Positions 26,395 through 35,252 of a stretch of DNA of 58,952 bases are shown piece by piece (within the stretch, counting starts at the first letter, position 1; the number at the start of each line of letters is the position of its first letter). Origin of the DNA: Nautiliaceae bacterium. GTDB taxonomy: Bacteria > Campylobacterota > Campylobacteria > Campylobacterales > Nautiliaceae. Under the pieces are notes generated by a model. The model had not been told where the DNA came from and made no database searches. It was given only the letters and a program-made list of their open reading frames with translations. Made by a program: the position numbers and the translations under genes. The stretch spans positions 1-58,952 of the forward strand of contig JAMOSZ010000005.1 in assembly GCA_027062625.1 (NCBI GenBank), in the 5' to 3' direction.

Positions 26395-27528
26395 ATGAAA
26401 GATGCTTTAATGGAAAAAATGAGAAAAAGAATTGAAGAGCTAAGAAAGCTCCCAGGAGTTAGTAATAAATCAATTAAAGAAGTTTTAGAAGAAAATGGAA
26501 TTAGCAGAAGAGATTTTCTAAAATGGGCAGGAGCTTTGGCGGTTACTCTTGGACTTCCAGCATCATTTGCACCAGTTGTAGCAGAAGCGGCTGAGGTGAG
26601 TGATAGATTACCAGTTGTTTGGCTGCATTTAGCAGAATGTACTGGATGTAGTGAAAGTTTAATCAGAACTGATGCACCAAGTATTGATGATTTAATCTTT
26701 AACTATATCAATCTTCAATATCATGATACTCTTATGGCAGCGGCTGGATGGCAAGCTGAGGAGAATTATGAAGAGGCGCTTAAAAAATTTGCAGGTAGAT
26801 TTATTTTATGTGTTGAAGGTGGGGTCCCTACAAAAGATGGTGGAGAGTATTTAACAATTGGACCAGAAGCTGAAACTGGACTTGAAAAATTAAAAAGAAC
26901 AGCAGCAAAAGCAGCAGCTGTTATTGCGGTTGGAACTTGTAGTAGTTTTGGTGGAATTCAAGCAGCTTATCCAAACCCAACAGGAACTGTTGGAATTAGC
27001 AAAGTATTAAACAAACCAGTTATTAATGTACCAGGATGTCCTCCAAGTGCAAAAAATATTGTTGGAACTATTGTTTATAGGATTTTATATGGAGCACTTC
27101 CGCCAGTTGATAATTTAAATAGACCAAAATGGGCTTATGGGCTTAGAATTCACGATTTATGTGAGAGAAGAGGACATTTTGATGCGGGTGAGTTTGTAGA
27201 AGAGTTTGGTGATGCTGGTGCTATGAATGGATTTTGTTTATACAAAGTTGGATGTAAAGGACCATATACTTTTAACAACTGCTCGCGCGAGAGATTTAAC
27301 CAACACACTTCTTGGCCAGTACAAGCAGGGCATGGATGTATTGGATGTAGTGAGCCAGACTTTTGGGATGCAATGGCACCATATGAAGAACCACTTGCTG
27401 ATCATAAGTTTATGAGTGTAAATGCTGATGCAACTGCTGATAAAGTTGGAGTTACAATTTTAACTCTTGCAGGTGTTGCAATAGTGGCACATGCAGCAAT
27501 TAGTGCTATTAAACCTCCAAAAGAGTAA
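26395..27528 (+). CDS. hydA: HydA, small subunit of membrane-bound uptake [NiFe] hydrogenase
   Basis: 377 aa. A long Tat signal (SRRDFLKWAGALAVTLGLP, about residues 42-60) precedes the cluster-binding domain (CTGCSESL, VGTCSSFGG, VPGCPPSA, CKGPYTFNNCSR, CIGCSEPDFW). The protein ends in a hydrophobic helix that anchors it in the membrane. It carries three Fe-S clusters and passes electrons from the NiFe centre of HydB to cytochrome b HydC and on to menaquinone (group 1). The N-terminal stretch before the twin arginine is unusually long (about 40 residues) but typical for epsilonproteobacterial HydA. Strong promoter and AGGAGG site upstream. Confidence 0.96.
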   Translation: MKDALMEKMRKRIEELRKLPGVSNKSIKEVLEENGISRRDFLKWAGALAVTLGLPASFAPVVAEAAEVSDRLPVVWLHLAECTGCSESLIRTDAPSIDDLIFNYINLQYHDTLMAAAGWQAEENYEEALKKFAGRFILCVEGGVPTKDGGEYLTIGPEAETGLEKLKRTAAKAAAVIAVGTCSSFGGIQAAYPNPTGTVGISKVLNKPVINVPGCPPSAKNIVGTIVYRILYGALPPVDNLNRPKWAYGLRIHDLCERRGHFDAGEFVEEFGDAGAMNGFCLYKVGCKGPYTFNNCSRERFNQHTSWPVQAGHGCIGCSEPDFWDAMAPYEEPLADHKFMSVNADATADKVGVTILTLAGVAIVAHAAISAIKPPKE

Positions 27529-27530
27529 AA

Positions 27531-27605
27531 GTGAGAAAAACTTTAATAGCACTTTTGGCAACTTTTGTTTTTGCTCATTTTGATGAGCACCATAAGTATC
27601 ATTAA
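27531..27605 (+). CDS. Putative 24-residue His-rich exported micropeptide
   Basis: A GTG-start ORF two bases after the hydA stop. Residues 1-15 look like a minimal signal peptide (MRK, then a hydrophobic core ending VFA). Cleavage after Ala15 would leave HFDEHHKYH, nine residues with four His. Several secreted proteins of this window have signals ending in the same FxFA style (11597, 41942, napL), which supports a real reading frame. The ribosome site is weak; coupling to hydA is likely. It could be a metal-binding peptide or a decayed gene stub. Confidence 0.4.
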   Translation: MRKTLIALLATFVFAHFDEHHKYH

Positions 27606-27648
27606 AGATTATAATAGAATTTGCAAAAATCAAAAAAGGAGATTTGAA

Positions 27649-29385
27649 ATGGCAAAAAGAGTAGTAATTGACCCAATAACCAGAATTGAAGGTCATTTAA
27701 GGGTTGAGGTTGTAATTGATGAGAATAATGTAATTAAAGATGCATACTCTTCGGCAACTTTGTGGAGAGGAATTGAAGTAATTCTTAAAGGAAGAGACCC
27801 AAGAGATGCAGGATTTATGACTCAGAGAATTTGTGGAGTTTGTACATACTCTCACTATAAAGCTGGTATTAGTGCAGTTGAGAATGCACTTGGAATTGAA
27901 CCACCTTTAAATGCGAAATTAACAAGAACATTGCTCGATTTTGCATTGTTTTTCCATGACCATATCGTGCATTTTTATCAACTTCACGCACTTGATTGGG
28001 TTGATATCATTAGCGCCCTTAAAGCTGACCCTAAAAAAGCAAGTGAAGAAGCGTTTAAATATGTACCAAAAGGGTATAATCCAATTGCAACTGGTGAAGA
28101 TGAGCTTAGAGAAGTTCAAAAAAGAGTAGCTAAATTTGCTGAAAAAGGTGATTTAGGACCATTTAAAAACGCATATTTTGGACATCCTACAATGAAATTT
28201 ACACCAGAACAGAACTTAATTGCACTTAGCCATTATCTAAAAACACTTGAAATGCAAAGAATTGCAGCTCAAATGATGGCAATTTTCGGTGGTAAGAACC
28301 CACATCCACAAAGTTTAACAGTTGGTGGGGTTACTTGTGTTATGGACCTTCAAGACCCGGCAAGACTTGCTGAATATATGACTAAATTCAAACAACTAGC
28401 TGATTATACAAACAGAGCTTACTATGCTGATATTGTAATGGCAGCAGAAGCATATAGAAATGAACCAAGTGTAGTCCAAAAAAATAATCTTGGTAACTAT
28501 ATTACATACAAAACTATGCAAACATCTCAAAATAGTTGGCTTTTTGATGCTTGCGGATATATTAAAGATTTTGACTTAGGTAAATTTTATGAGATTGATG
28601 AGAGTAAGATTGAAGAGGATGTTACTCACTCTTGGTATAAAGATACTGGATTTAGACATCCTTATAATGGTGAAACTATTCCAGATTATACGGGATATGT
28701 TGAGGGTGAGAGTATTAATGGTGAAGGAAAAGTAGTTCCAGCAAAAGTAGCAAATCCAAAAGGAAAATACTCTTGGATTAAATCTCCAAGATACAATAAA
28801 GAGCCAATGGAAGTTGGACCACTTGCTTGTATGGTGGTTAACTATGCAAAAGGAAATGAAAAAGTTAAAAAAGTAGTGGATGAATTTTTAAATCAAACAG
28901 GATTGCCAGCAGAAGCACTCTTTACAACTCTTGGAAGAACCGCTGCAAGAATGCTTCAAACAAAAGTAATCGCAGATTATGGAATTGAAGCATTTAACAA
29001 CTTAGTAGAAAACTTAAAAGTTGACCAAACAACAGTTGCTCCTTATGTAATTGATGAGAATAAAGAGTATAAAGGTAGATTTATAGGTGATGTGCCAAGA
29101 GGAATGTTAAGCCATTGGTGCAGAATTAAAAATGGAAAAATTGAAAATTGGCAAGCAGTTGTGCCATCTACTTGGAATGCAGGACCAGCTGATATGAATG
29201 GTAAAAAAGGTGCTTATGAGGTTAACTTGATTGGAATGAAACTCCAAGACCCAGCAAAACCTCTTGAAGTTATCAGAAATATTCACTCATACGACCCTTG
29301 TATTGCGTGTGCAGTGCATGTAATGGATGTTAAAGGTAAAAAACTTGGTGAATTTAAAGTAGACCCACTTTATGGTGGATGTTAA
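27649..29385 (+). CDS. hydB: HydB, large subunit of membrane-bound uptake [NiFe] hydrogenase
   Basis: 578 aa from the ATG at 27649, which has AAAGGAG 7 bases upstream and gives the standard N-terminus MAKRVVIDPITRIEGHLRVE; a longer frame from 27565 has no ribosome site. Nickel ligands are in RICGVCTYSH (N-terminal) and DPCIACAVH (C-terminal). A C-terminal extension of about 20 residues follows the last His and would be removed by HydD. It splits H2 in the periplasm, exported together with HydA. Confidence 0.97.
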   Translation: MAKRVVIDPITRIEGHLRVEVVIDENNVIKDAYSSATLWRGIEVILKGRDPRDAGFMTQRICGVCTYSHYKAGISAVENALGIEPPLNAKLTRTLLDFALFFHDHIVHFYQLHALDWVDIISALKADPKKASEEAFKYVPKGYNPIATGEDELREVQKRVAKFAEKGDLGPFKNAYFGHPTMKFTPEQNLIALSHYLKTLEMQRIAAQMMAIFGGKNPHPQSLTVGGVTCVMDLQDPARLAEYMTKFKQLADYTNRAYYADIVMAAEAYRNEPSVVQKNNLGNYITYKTMQTSQNSWLFDACGYIKDFDLGKFYEIDESKIEEDVTHSWYKDTGFRHPYNGETIPDYTGYVEGESINGEGKVVPAKVANPKGKYSWIKSPRYNKEPMEVGPLACMVVNYAKGNEKVKKVVDEFLNQTGLPAEALFTTLGRTAARMLQTKVIADYGIEAFNNLVENLKVDQTTVAPYVIDENKEYKGRFIGDVPRGMLSHWCRIKNGKIENWQAVVPSTWNAGPADMNGKKGAYEVNLIGMKLQDPAKPLEVIRNIHSYDPCIACAVHVMDVKGKKLGEFKVDPLYGGC

Positions 29386-29394
29386 GGAGGGAGT

Positions 29395-30084
29395 ATGAAA
29401 TTTTTAAAAATAATGGGAGAATACCTTGGCGGAATTGAATTTTCCGCTGGGTATAGATGGCAACACTGGATTAGGGCTATCTCTATTTTTGCATTGGTTG
29501 CTACTGGATTTTATTTGGCAAACCCATTTATTACATTTGCAAACCCATCTCCAACTCCAACTCGCTTTTTGCATGCAGAAATTAGAGAGTGGCATATTAT
29601 TTTTGGTTTTGCAATGATTGGGGCTGTTTTGTATAAGACTATTTACTTTTTCTTTTTTAAAGAAGCAAAATATGAAAGAGAGTCAATTAAAGATGCTTTT
29701 AATATAAAACTTGCAATCCAGCAAATTATGTATTATATGCTTATTGCAAAACATCCTCACACTCGCGGAATTTATAATCCACTTCAATTTTGGGCATATA
29801 CAATGCTTTATGTATTCTTTTATGGAATTATAATTACAGGGCTTGCACTTTATGCTGAGGTTTATCACGCTGGACTTGGTGGAATGCTTTATCCTTTTGC
29901 AAAAGCGGTTGAGAGTTTTTTTGGTGGGCTTGCTTATGTTAGACTTTGGCATCATATCTTTATGTGGGCGATTATTATTGTAGTATTTATCCATATTTAT
30001 ATGGCAGTATACAATGCTGTATTTGGAAAAAATGGTGGAATGGATGCTATTTTTAGTGGTATGAAATGGGAAAAAGAGGAGTAG
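29395..30084 (+). CDS. hydC: HydC, cytochrome b subunit of the uptake hydrogenase
   Basis: 229 aa with four membrane helices and conserved haem-ligand histidines: RWQHWIRA, REWHIIFGF near residue 67, and the C-terminal RLWHHIFMWAIIIVVFIHIYMA. It accepts electrons from HydA and reduces menaquinone. It follows hydB after 9 bp with GGAGGG. Two strong hairpins come after its stop codon, separating hydABC from hydDE. Confidence 0.96.
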   Translation: MKFLKIMGEYLGGIEFSAGYRWQHWIRAISIFALVATGFYLANPFITFANPSPTPTRFLHAEIREWHIIFGFAMIGAVLYKTIYFFFFKEAKYERESIKDAFNIKLAIQQIMYYMLIAKHPHTRGIYNPLQFWAYTMLYVFFYGIIITGLALYAEVYHAGLGGMLYPFAKAVESFFGGLAYVRLWHHIFMWAIIIVVFIHIYMAVYNAVFGKNGGMDAIFSGMKWEKEE

Positions 30085-30096
30085 TTCCTCTTTTTC
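30070..30096 (+). terminator. Intrinsic terminator at the hydC 3' end
   Basis: An 11-bp perfect stem: GAAAAAGAGGA (30070-30080) pairs with TCCTCTTTTTC (30086-30096), loop GTAGT, followed by TTTC. The stem contains the hydC stop codon region. It probably gives partial termination so that hydD and hydE are less abundant than hydABC. Confidence 0.7.
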
Positions 30097-30132
30097 TTTC
30101 AAAAGATAAATTGTTAATTTATTTTTTGAAAG
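30096..30132 (+). promoter_or_regulatory. 17-bp hairpin covering part of the hydD ribosome site
   Basis: CTTTCAAAAGATAAATT (30096-30112) pairs with 30116-30132 with a GTT loop. All pairs are Watson-Crick except one G-U (30105/30123). The right arm ends in GAAAG, the first half of the hydD ribosome site. It could restrict translation of hydD or protect the 3' end of hydABC mRNA. Confidence 0.6.
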
Positions 30133-30139
30133 GAATTTA

Positions 30140-30712
30140 ATGAAAATTTTGGTGCTTGGAATTGGTAATATTTTATTTGGAGATGAGGGAATTGGGGTGC
30201 ATTTAGTAAATTATTTGGATGAGAAGTATGAATTTAGAGGTCCTCATCAAGTGGATTTGATAGATGGAGGGACTTTGGCTCAAAGACTTATTCCTATAAT
30301 AGTTGAATATGATAAAGTGTTTATTTTTGATACGGTTGATGTGGATGATGGAAAAATAGGAGATGTTTATTTTTTTGATTTTTTAGATGTGCCAGAGTGT
30401 GTGAGCTGGCAGGGAAGCGCTCATGAAGTGGAAATGCTTCAAACTCTTGAAATGATTCATATGATGGGTGATTTGCCAGAGACAAAAATTATTGGAGTTG
30501 TGCCTTATGTGATTGGAGAAGATACTACTTTTAATATTACCGAGCCTGTACTTAAAGCTGCAAAATTGATGGAAAAAATTTTAATTGATGAGCTTAAAAA
30601 ACTTGGAGTTGAGGTTAGAGTTAAAAATCCTAATGTCTCTTTGCAAGAGGTTGCAAAAATTTCTTATAAAAGAGGGGTACCAAAAGAATCTTTAAGAGGA
30701 TATGAGCTATGA
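30140..30712 (+). CDS. hydD: HydD, hydrogenase maturation endopeptidase
   Basis: 190 aa of the HybD/HyaD peptidase family: GIGNILFGDEGIGVHLV at the N-terminus with the conserved acidic Ni-binding Glu/Asp, FDTVDVDDG in the middle and a conserved HE in GSAHEVEML. It recognises nickel in the HydB precursor and cuts off the C-terminal extension after the last His. It overlaps hydE by 4 bp. Only HydB, not the hydrogenase at 23946, has an extension for it to cut. Confidence 0.95.
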   Translation: MKILVLGIGNILFGDEGIGVHLVNYLDEKYEFRGPHQVDLIDGGTLAQRLIPIIVEYDKVFIFDTVDVDDGKIGDVYFFDFLDVPECVSWQGSAHEVEMLQTLEMIHMMGDLPETKIIGVVPYVIGEDTTFNITEPVLKAAKLMEKILIDELKKLGVEVRVKNPNVSLQEVAKISYKRGVPKESLRGYEL

Positions 30713-32391
30713 TATTAAAATTTATTTTTAAAACTTCATCAACTCAGGGTATTATAGAGAAAATTTCTCTTAGAGTAGCAAAAGAGGTTGGAGCTGAAAT
30801 TGGGCTTAGTAGGGATTTGGATAAAATTTATGTTTATGTAAAAAATAATTTTGAAGAGTTTTCCAAAAGACTCTCAACTCAACTTCCAATTTCAATATTT
30901 TTAGAGAGTGTTGAAGCTGAGGTTGTAGATGAGTTTAGAGATGATTTAAAAAGAGATTTTCCTTCCATTTCTCTTCCACCTTGCCCAAAGTGTTTAGAAG
31001 AGGTAAAAAATCCAGATAGTCCTTACTATTATGATATTTTTCATCATTGTGAAGTTTGTGGATATAAAGCAGAAGGTAAGAAAACTTCAAAAGAGCTTTT
31101 TGAAAATCTTGCATCAAAAATTAAAGATAAAATCAAAATTCAAACAATGAATGGGGCATTTGAAGTGGGAGTTGATTTTAAAGATGCCGATGTTGTAGTT
31201 GCAAGGGATTTAGCAGCAATTGGAAAATATTTTTTCTCTTTTAAAAACGATGCAAAAGCCTTAGCAAGTATTGAAAAACCTATGATGAAAATGAAGACAA
31301 ATTTAGAGTTTAAAAAAAAGTTTGGTCCTTATAATGCGTTTTGGGTGAAGTTGCCAGATTGTATGGTATTGGAGCTTTTGTTTGATAGTAGTGATTTGGA
31401 GCTTTTAGCATTAAAAAGGATTGATAAGCCAGTTGATTTAGTGTTTGATGTTAAAATTCAAAAACCGCTTAAAGCAGTTGTTAGTGAGAGTGATGTATTA
31501 GTGTATGATGGAGATAGAGGGCTTTTGCCAAAGTTTGAGAAGTTTGTTAAAGAGGGGATAATTGGTAAGCATAAAAAGTATGTTGCATTTAGTAAAGATG
31601 ATAAAACAATTATAAAAAGAGACGATTTAAAAAATACGATTGAGGCAAAAGAAGTTTATGCTGGGTTTTATGGAGTTTTGAGTCAGTGGGAGCTTGAAGA
31701 TAAGAATGTTTTAGGCTTTTCTTTTTATAAGGATGATAATAAAATTTTTCTTTATTCAAAAAAATTTGGGCTTGTGGAGTATTTAGATTTTAAATTTGGG
31801 TTTGATGATTTTGAAGAGATTTTTGCGCTTATTGCCAGAATGAATGAGAGTGGGAAAAAATTGGTTGAGAATTTTGTAAATAAAAGAGCTTCATTATTTA
31901 ATCACGCTATAAGTTGTGATATTTCAAGTAAAAGCAAAGGGATTTATTATCTTTGGGGGCTTGTTGGAATTTTACTTGGGCTTGGGGATGATGTAGAGAG
32001 TGGGGTTAGAGAACTTTTAAAAAGAGCGAATGAAGCGATGACCAAAAAAGGTCCAAGGATTGATTATAAATTTGATGGGAATAACTTAAATCCTCTTTGG
32101 ACAATAAGAACTGCTATGAGTTTTAATTTAGCTGGGGTTGATGAGTATTTGCTAAGTTATGGGGTTGTTGAGAGTTTTGCTGAATTTTTGAGTAATATAT
32201 ATGAAGAAGCCAATAAAGATAATAACCTTGATGGTGCGATTATTGTTGGGGATATGTTTGAGGGGGAGTTTTTTGCAAAAATATACTCTTATATTAAGAA
32301 AAATTATCCTACTTTTATTCCAAAAGCTTTGCCAAGTAGTGGCGCAATAGAGGCGTATGGAAGTTTAGTGATTGCTTCAAAGGGTGATTAA
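30709..32391 (+). CDS. hydE: HydE, HypF-like hydrogenase maturation protein
   Basis: 560 aa. Residues about 95-135 hold a zinc-finger pair (CPKCLEEV and HHCEVCGYKAEG) like that of HypF carbamoyltransferases. The C-terminal half has a HypF-like layout (HAISCDISSKSKGIYYLWGLVG). The N-terminal acylphosphatase domain of true HypF is not evident. HydE is known from the hyd operon of Wolinella as needed for hydrogenase formation, but its exact step is not settled. It overlaps both neighbours by 1-4 bp. Confidence 0.85.
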   Translation: MILKFIFKTSSTQGIIEKISLRVAKEVGAEIGLSRDLDKIYVYVKNNFEEFSKRLSTQLPISIFLESVEAEVVDEFRDDLKRDFPSISLPPCPKCLEEVKNPDSPYYYDIFHHCEVCGYKAEGKKTSKELFENLASKIKDKIKIQTMNGAFEVGVDFKDADVVVARDLAAIGKYFFSFKNDAKALASIEKPMMKMKTNLEFKKKFGPYNAFWVKLPDCMVLELLFDSSDLELLALKRIDKPVDLVFDVKIQKPLKAVVSESDVLVYDGDRGLLPKFEKFVKEGIIGKHKKYVAFSKDDKTIIKRDDLKNTIEAKEVYAGFYGVLSQWELEDKNVLGFSFYKDDNKIFLYSKKFGLVEYLDFKFGFDDFEEIFALIARMNESGKKLVENFVNKRASLFNHAISCDISSKSKGIYYLWGLVGILLGLGDDVESGVRELLKRANEAMTKKGPRIDYKFDGNNLNPLWTIRTAMSFNLAGVDEYLLSYGVVESFAEFLSNIYEEANKDNNLDGAIIVGDMFEGEFFAKIYSYIKKNYPTFIPKALPSSGAIEAYGSLVIASKGD

Positions 32392-33587
32392 TGGCACTTT
32401 TGTTTATAGCTATTTATGCGCTATATGTTTTTGTAAAGATATTAATTGAGATAAGAGAGATTATTTTTATAAAAGATGCTTTGTTAAAAGAAGCGGTTTT
32501 GATGCAAGAAGAGGAGTATAAGGTAGCTGGGCTTTATGCTATTTATTCTCACTTTTTAAAAATTTTATCCGATATCGTCTCTTTGATAATTGTTGTTTTT
32601 TGGTTTGAGATTGGATTTAAGATTATAAATTTTGGAGATGGATTGTTTAAGGAGGTAGCAGAAGTTGTTGTCTTTTTTGGAGTTAATTATCTTTTTACTT
32701 TGCCGTTAAAAATTTATAGTAAAAAAATTGATGAGAAATTTGGATTTAGCACAAGTGATTGGAAACTATTTTTCAAAGATGAAATTAAAAAGGCGATTTT
32801 GTTTTTGATTTTTGGGACATTAATTTTTGTAGGGCTTATCTATTTTATTGATAATTTTAAAAATTGGTGGCTTATTGGTTTTTTATTTTCGTTTTTGGTT
32901 GTTATTTTGGTTAATTTGCTTTTTCCTTTTTTTGCAAGACTTTTTAATAAGTTTGAGCCTTTAAAAGATGAGGAGTTAAAAACGGAGATAAAAACTCTTT
33001 TAAAAAAAGCTGGATTTAAAACGGATAAGATATTTGTAGTAGATGCAAGTAAGAGAGATACTAGACTTAATGCTTATTTTGCAGGAATTGGGAAAAGTAA
33101 GAGAGTTGTTTTGTATGATACTTTGATTAAAAAGTTAGACAAAGATGAGCTTTTAGCAGTCCTTGGGCATGAGCTTGGGCATTTTAAACATAAGGATATT
33201 TTTAAAAATATAGCCGTTATTGGAGTTATGCTTTTTATTCTTTTTTTTGTATTAGGTCATATTCCAGATAGTTTTTTTGAAGATATTGGATTGAGCAAAA
33301 ATGGAGCTGGTATTATAATGATTGGGATTTTTGTGAGTGATATTTTATTTTTCTTACTTCAACCTCTTATTAACTTAGTAAGTAGGGTAAATGAGTTTAG
33401 AGCTGATGAGTTTGGAAGTTTACTTGTTAGTAAAAATGCTTTAAGAGAAGCACTTGTTAAGCTTGTAAGCGAGAATAAACATTTTCCAAGAGTTAGTAAG
33501 CTTTATTCAATTTTATATTATACCCATCCGCCAATTTTGGAGAGAATAAAAAGGCTTGAAGATGAGAGTGTTAATAACAGGGATTAG
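32391..33587 (+). CDS. Ste24-type M48 membrane metallopeptidase
   Basis: 398 aa with about five to six membrane helices and the zinc motif HELGH in VLGHELGHFKHKD (near residue 262), with the downstream Glu in NEFRADEF. The block RDTRLNAYFAGIGKSKRVVLYDTL is typical of the Ste24/CAAX protease 1 branch of M48. In bacteria such proteins act in membrane protein quality control. It starts at the last base of hydE and is the first gene of an overlapping series running to prmC. Confidence 0.9.
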   Translation: MALLFIAIYALYVFVKILIEIREIIFIKDALLKEAVLMQEEEYKVAGLYAIYSHFLKILSDIVSLIIVVFWFEIGFKIINFGDGLFKEVAEVVVFFGVNYLFTLPLKIYSKKIDEKFGFSTSDWKLFFKDEIKKAILFLIFGTLIFVGLIYFIDNFKNWWLIGFLFSFLVVILVNLLFPFFARLFNKFEPLKDEELKTEIKTLLKKAGFKTDKIFVVDASKRDTRLNAYFAGIGKSKRVVLYDTLIKKLDKDELLAVLGHELGHFKHKDIFKNIAVIGVMLFILFFVLGHIPDSFFEDIGLSKNGAGIIMIGIFVSDILFFLLQPLINLVSRVNEFRADEFGSLLVSKNALREALVKLVSENKHFPRVSKLYSILYYTHPPILERIKRLEDESVNNRD

Positions 33588-34206
33588 TAGAGGTATAGGT
33601 TATGGTTTAGCTAAGTATTATCTTCAAAGAGGGTATGAGGTTATTGGGCTTGGAAGAGTTAATCCTTTTAGAGAAATTGAATTTTATGAAGTTGATATGA
33701 GGACTTTTGAAAAGTTAGGAAAGATTGCAAGTAAAATAAAAAATATTGATTTAGCGATTTTAAATGCTGGGGTTTTAGGGGAGATTAAAGAGTTAAAAGA
33801 TTGGAGTATAAGAGAGCTTGAAGATGTTTTTGATGTAAATGTTTGGGCGAATAAAATTTTAATAGATGAATTGGATGCTAAAAAGATTGTAGCTATTAGT
33901 AGCGGAGCTGGGGTAAATGGAAATAAAGGTTGGGGAGGTTATTCTCTTAGTAAGTGCGCTTTAAATATGATGGTTAAAATTTATGCAAAAGAGATGGATA
34001 AAAAAATATATGCGCTTGCTCCTGGGGTTATTGAGACGGATATGGTAAAAAAAGTTATAAGTGTAAATAAAAGTAAGTTTCCAAGCGTTAATAGGGTAGA
34101 AGCTGGAATGATTGATTTAGAAAGAGGAATTAAGAGAATAATAAAAGCAATTGATAGACTTGATGAATTTGAGAGTGGAAGCTTTGTGGATGTGAGGGAG
34201 TTATGA
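33562..34206 (+). CDS. Short-chain dehydrogenase/reductase
   Basis: 214 aa from the ATG at 33562 (a TTG two codons earlier is possible). The NAD(P)-binding TGISRGIG, the NAGV motif, and the catalytic Ser and YSLSK are all present. Substrate unknown. It overlaps the end of the peptidase gene by 26 bp and the start of the next gene by 4 bp. Confidence 0.9.
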   Translation: MRVLITGISRGIGYGLAKYYLQRGYEVIGLGRVNPFREIEFYEVDMRTFEKLGKIASKIKNIDLAILNAGVLGEIKELKDWSIRELEDVFDVNVWANKILIDELDAKKIVAISSGAGVNGNKGWGGYSLSKCALNMMVKIYAKEMDKKIYALAPGVIETDMVKKVISVNKSKFPSVNRVEAGMIDLERGIKRIIKAIDRLDEFESGSFVDVREL

Positions 34207-35252
34207 AACATATTGAGCTTTTGTCTCTTTTGTGTAGACATAAAAAGTTTTTAGATGAAGCCTATAAGCAAAAGAGACTTTTGTTTGTTCCAAGTGAGCT
34301 TGTTGAAGTTGGACTTTTTAGTAAGGTTGGAGGATATTATTATTTAAATGATGTTTATCTAAATTTTGTTGATACTCTTCTTGCAAGGGCTGATTTTAGT
34401 TATGTAGCTGAGGATTTTGATAAAGAGCTAAAAAAGCTTTTAGATTTAAAAGAAGATTATAAATTAAGTAAGAATTTTTATTTAAAAGATGCAATTTTTT
34501 CTCTTTTAAATAGAATTTATCAAGGAATGAAGAATAGAGATAAAAAACTTCTTAGCTTAATTGAAAGTTTAGAGAGTGATGATGTTAGTGAGCTTGATAT
34601 TTTAATTAAAGAGGCTAAGAGGATTTTAGCTTCAATTGAAGAGATAATGCAAAAAAATTCTCAGATAAGCAAAGTTTTTGAGGAATTTGAAGGATTTGAG
34701 GAGTTTAGAGAGTTTGTTGGAGATGGGTTGGTTGATATTATTAAATTAAATCAAAATATTGATTTGTATTTAAAAAGATTAAAAGAGTTTATCTCTCAAA
34801 GCGAGAAAAAAAGAAAATTTAATCAAAAACTAAATAAAATAGCTTTAATGATTTTAAAAGAGGATGGTAGGATTGATGAATTTTTGGCTTCTAAAAGATT
34901 TGTTTATAAAGGCAAGATTACTCCGCTTGTAGATACTACTTACTTAAATTATCAAAAAGCAAGAGAGGTTATAGGTAGCATAAAAAAAGAAAAAAATATT
35001 AAAAAAGTCTCTATTAAAAAAGATTTAAAAGAAGTAATAGAGCTTATTAATTTAAAAAAGCTTTTAGCAAGAGTAAGAGGGAGTGAAGATATTTTTAAAG
35101 CGATTGTTGAATATGTTGGTAAGATTGATAGGGAGCTTTTAAATGAGAGTATTAGGATATTTGTTTATATTTTAAATGAATATGATAAAGAGCTTATTTA
35201 TACGGATGAGTTTAATGAATTTAATGTAAGGGTTGTAAGATGGAGAGTGTGA
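34203..35252 (+). CDS. jetA: JetA/MksF-like kleisin subunit of a Wadjet-type SMC complex
   Basis: 349 aa, no membrane segment, long helical stretches, N-terminal winged-helix-like region (ELLSLLCRHKKFLDEAYKQKRLLFVPSELVEVGLF). On its own it would be unrecognised. Position directly before the JetB-, JetC- and JetD-like genes and its overall make-up identify it as the kleisin (MukF/MksF type). It is shorter than commonly reported JetA proteins (about 450-500 aa). 4-bp overlap upstream and 13-bp overlap downstream point to coupled translation. Confidence 0.75.
   Translation: MKHIELLSLLCRHKKFLDEAYKQKRLLFVPSELVEVGLFSKVGGYYYLNDVYLNFVDTLLARADFSYVAEDFDKELKKLLDLKEDYKLSKNFYLKDAIFSLLNRIYQGMKNRDKKLLSLIESLESDDVSELDILIKEAKRILASIEEIMQKNSQISKVFEEFEGFEEFREFVGDGLVDIIKLNQNIDLYLKRLKEFISQSEKKRKFNQKLNKIALMILKEDGRIDEFLASKRFVYKGKITPLVDTTYLNYQKAREVIGSIKKEKNIKKVSIKKDLKEVIELINLKKLLARVRGSEDIFKAIVEYVGKIDRELLNESIRIFVYILNEYDKELIYTDEFNEFNVRVVRWRV

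Noticed and set aside
27548-27567. A further GCACTTTT...GGCAACTTTT pair resembling the direct-repeat operator
   Set aside because: The half-sites are 9, not 11, bases apart, one is altered, and the stretch lies inside the micropeptide reading frame.
27565-27648. Longer hydB reading frame starting upstream
   Set aside because: No ribosome site at the upstream ATG, and the standard HydB N-terminus with a strong AAAGGAG begins at 27649.
32391-32404. Single GGCACTTTT at a gene start
   Set aside because: Only one half-site, in coding sequence, with no second copy 11 bp away.
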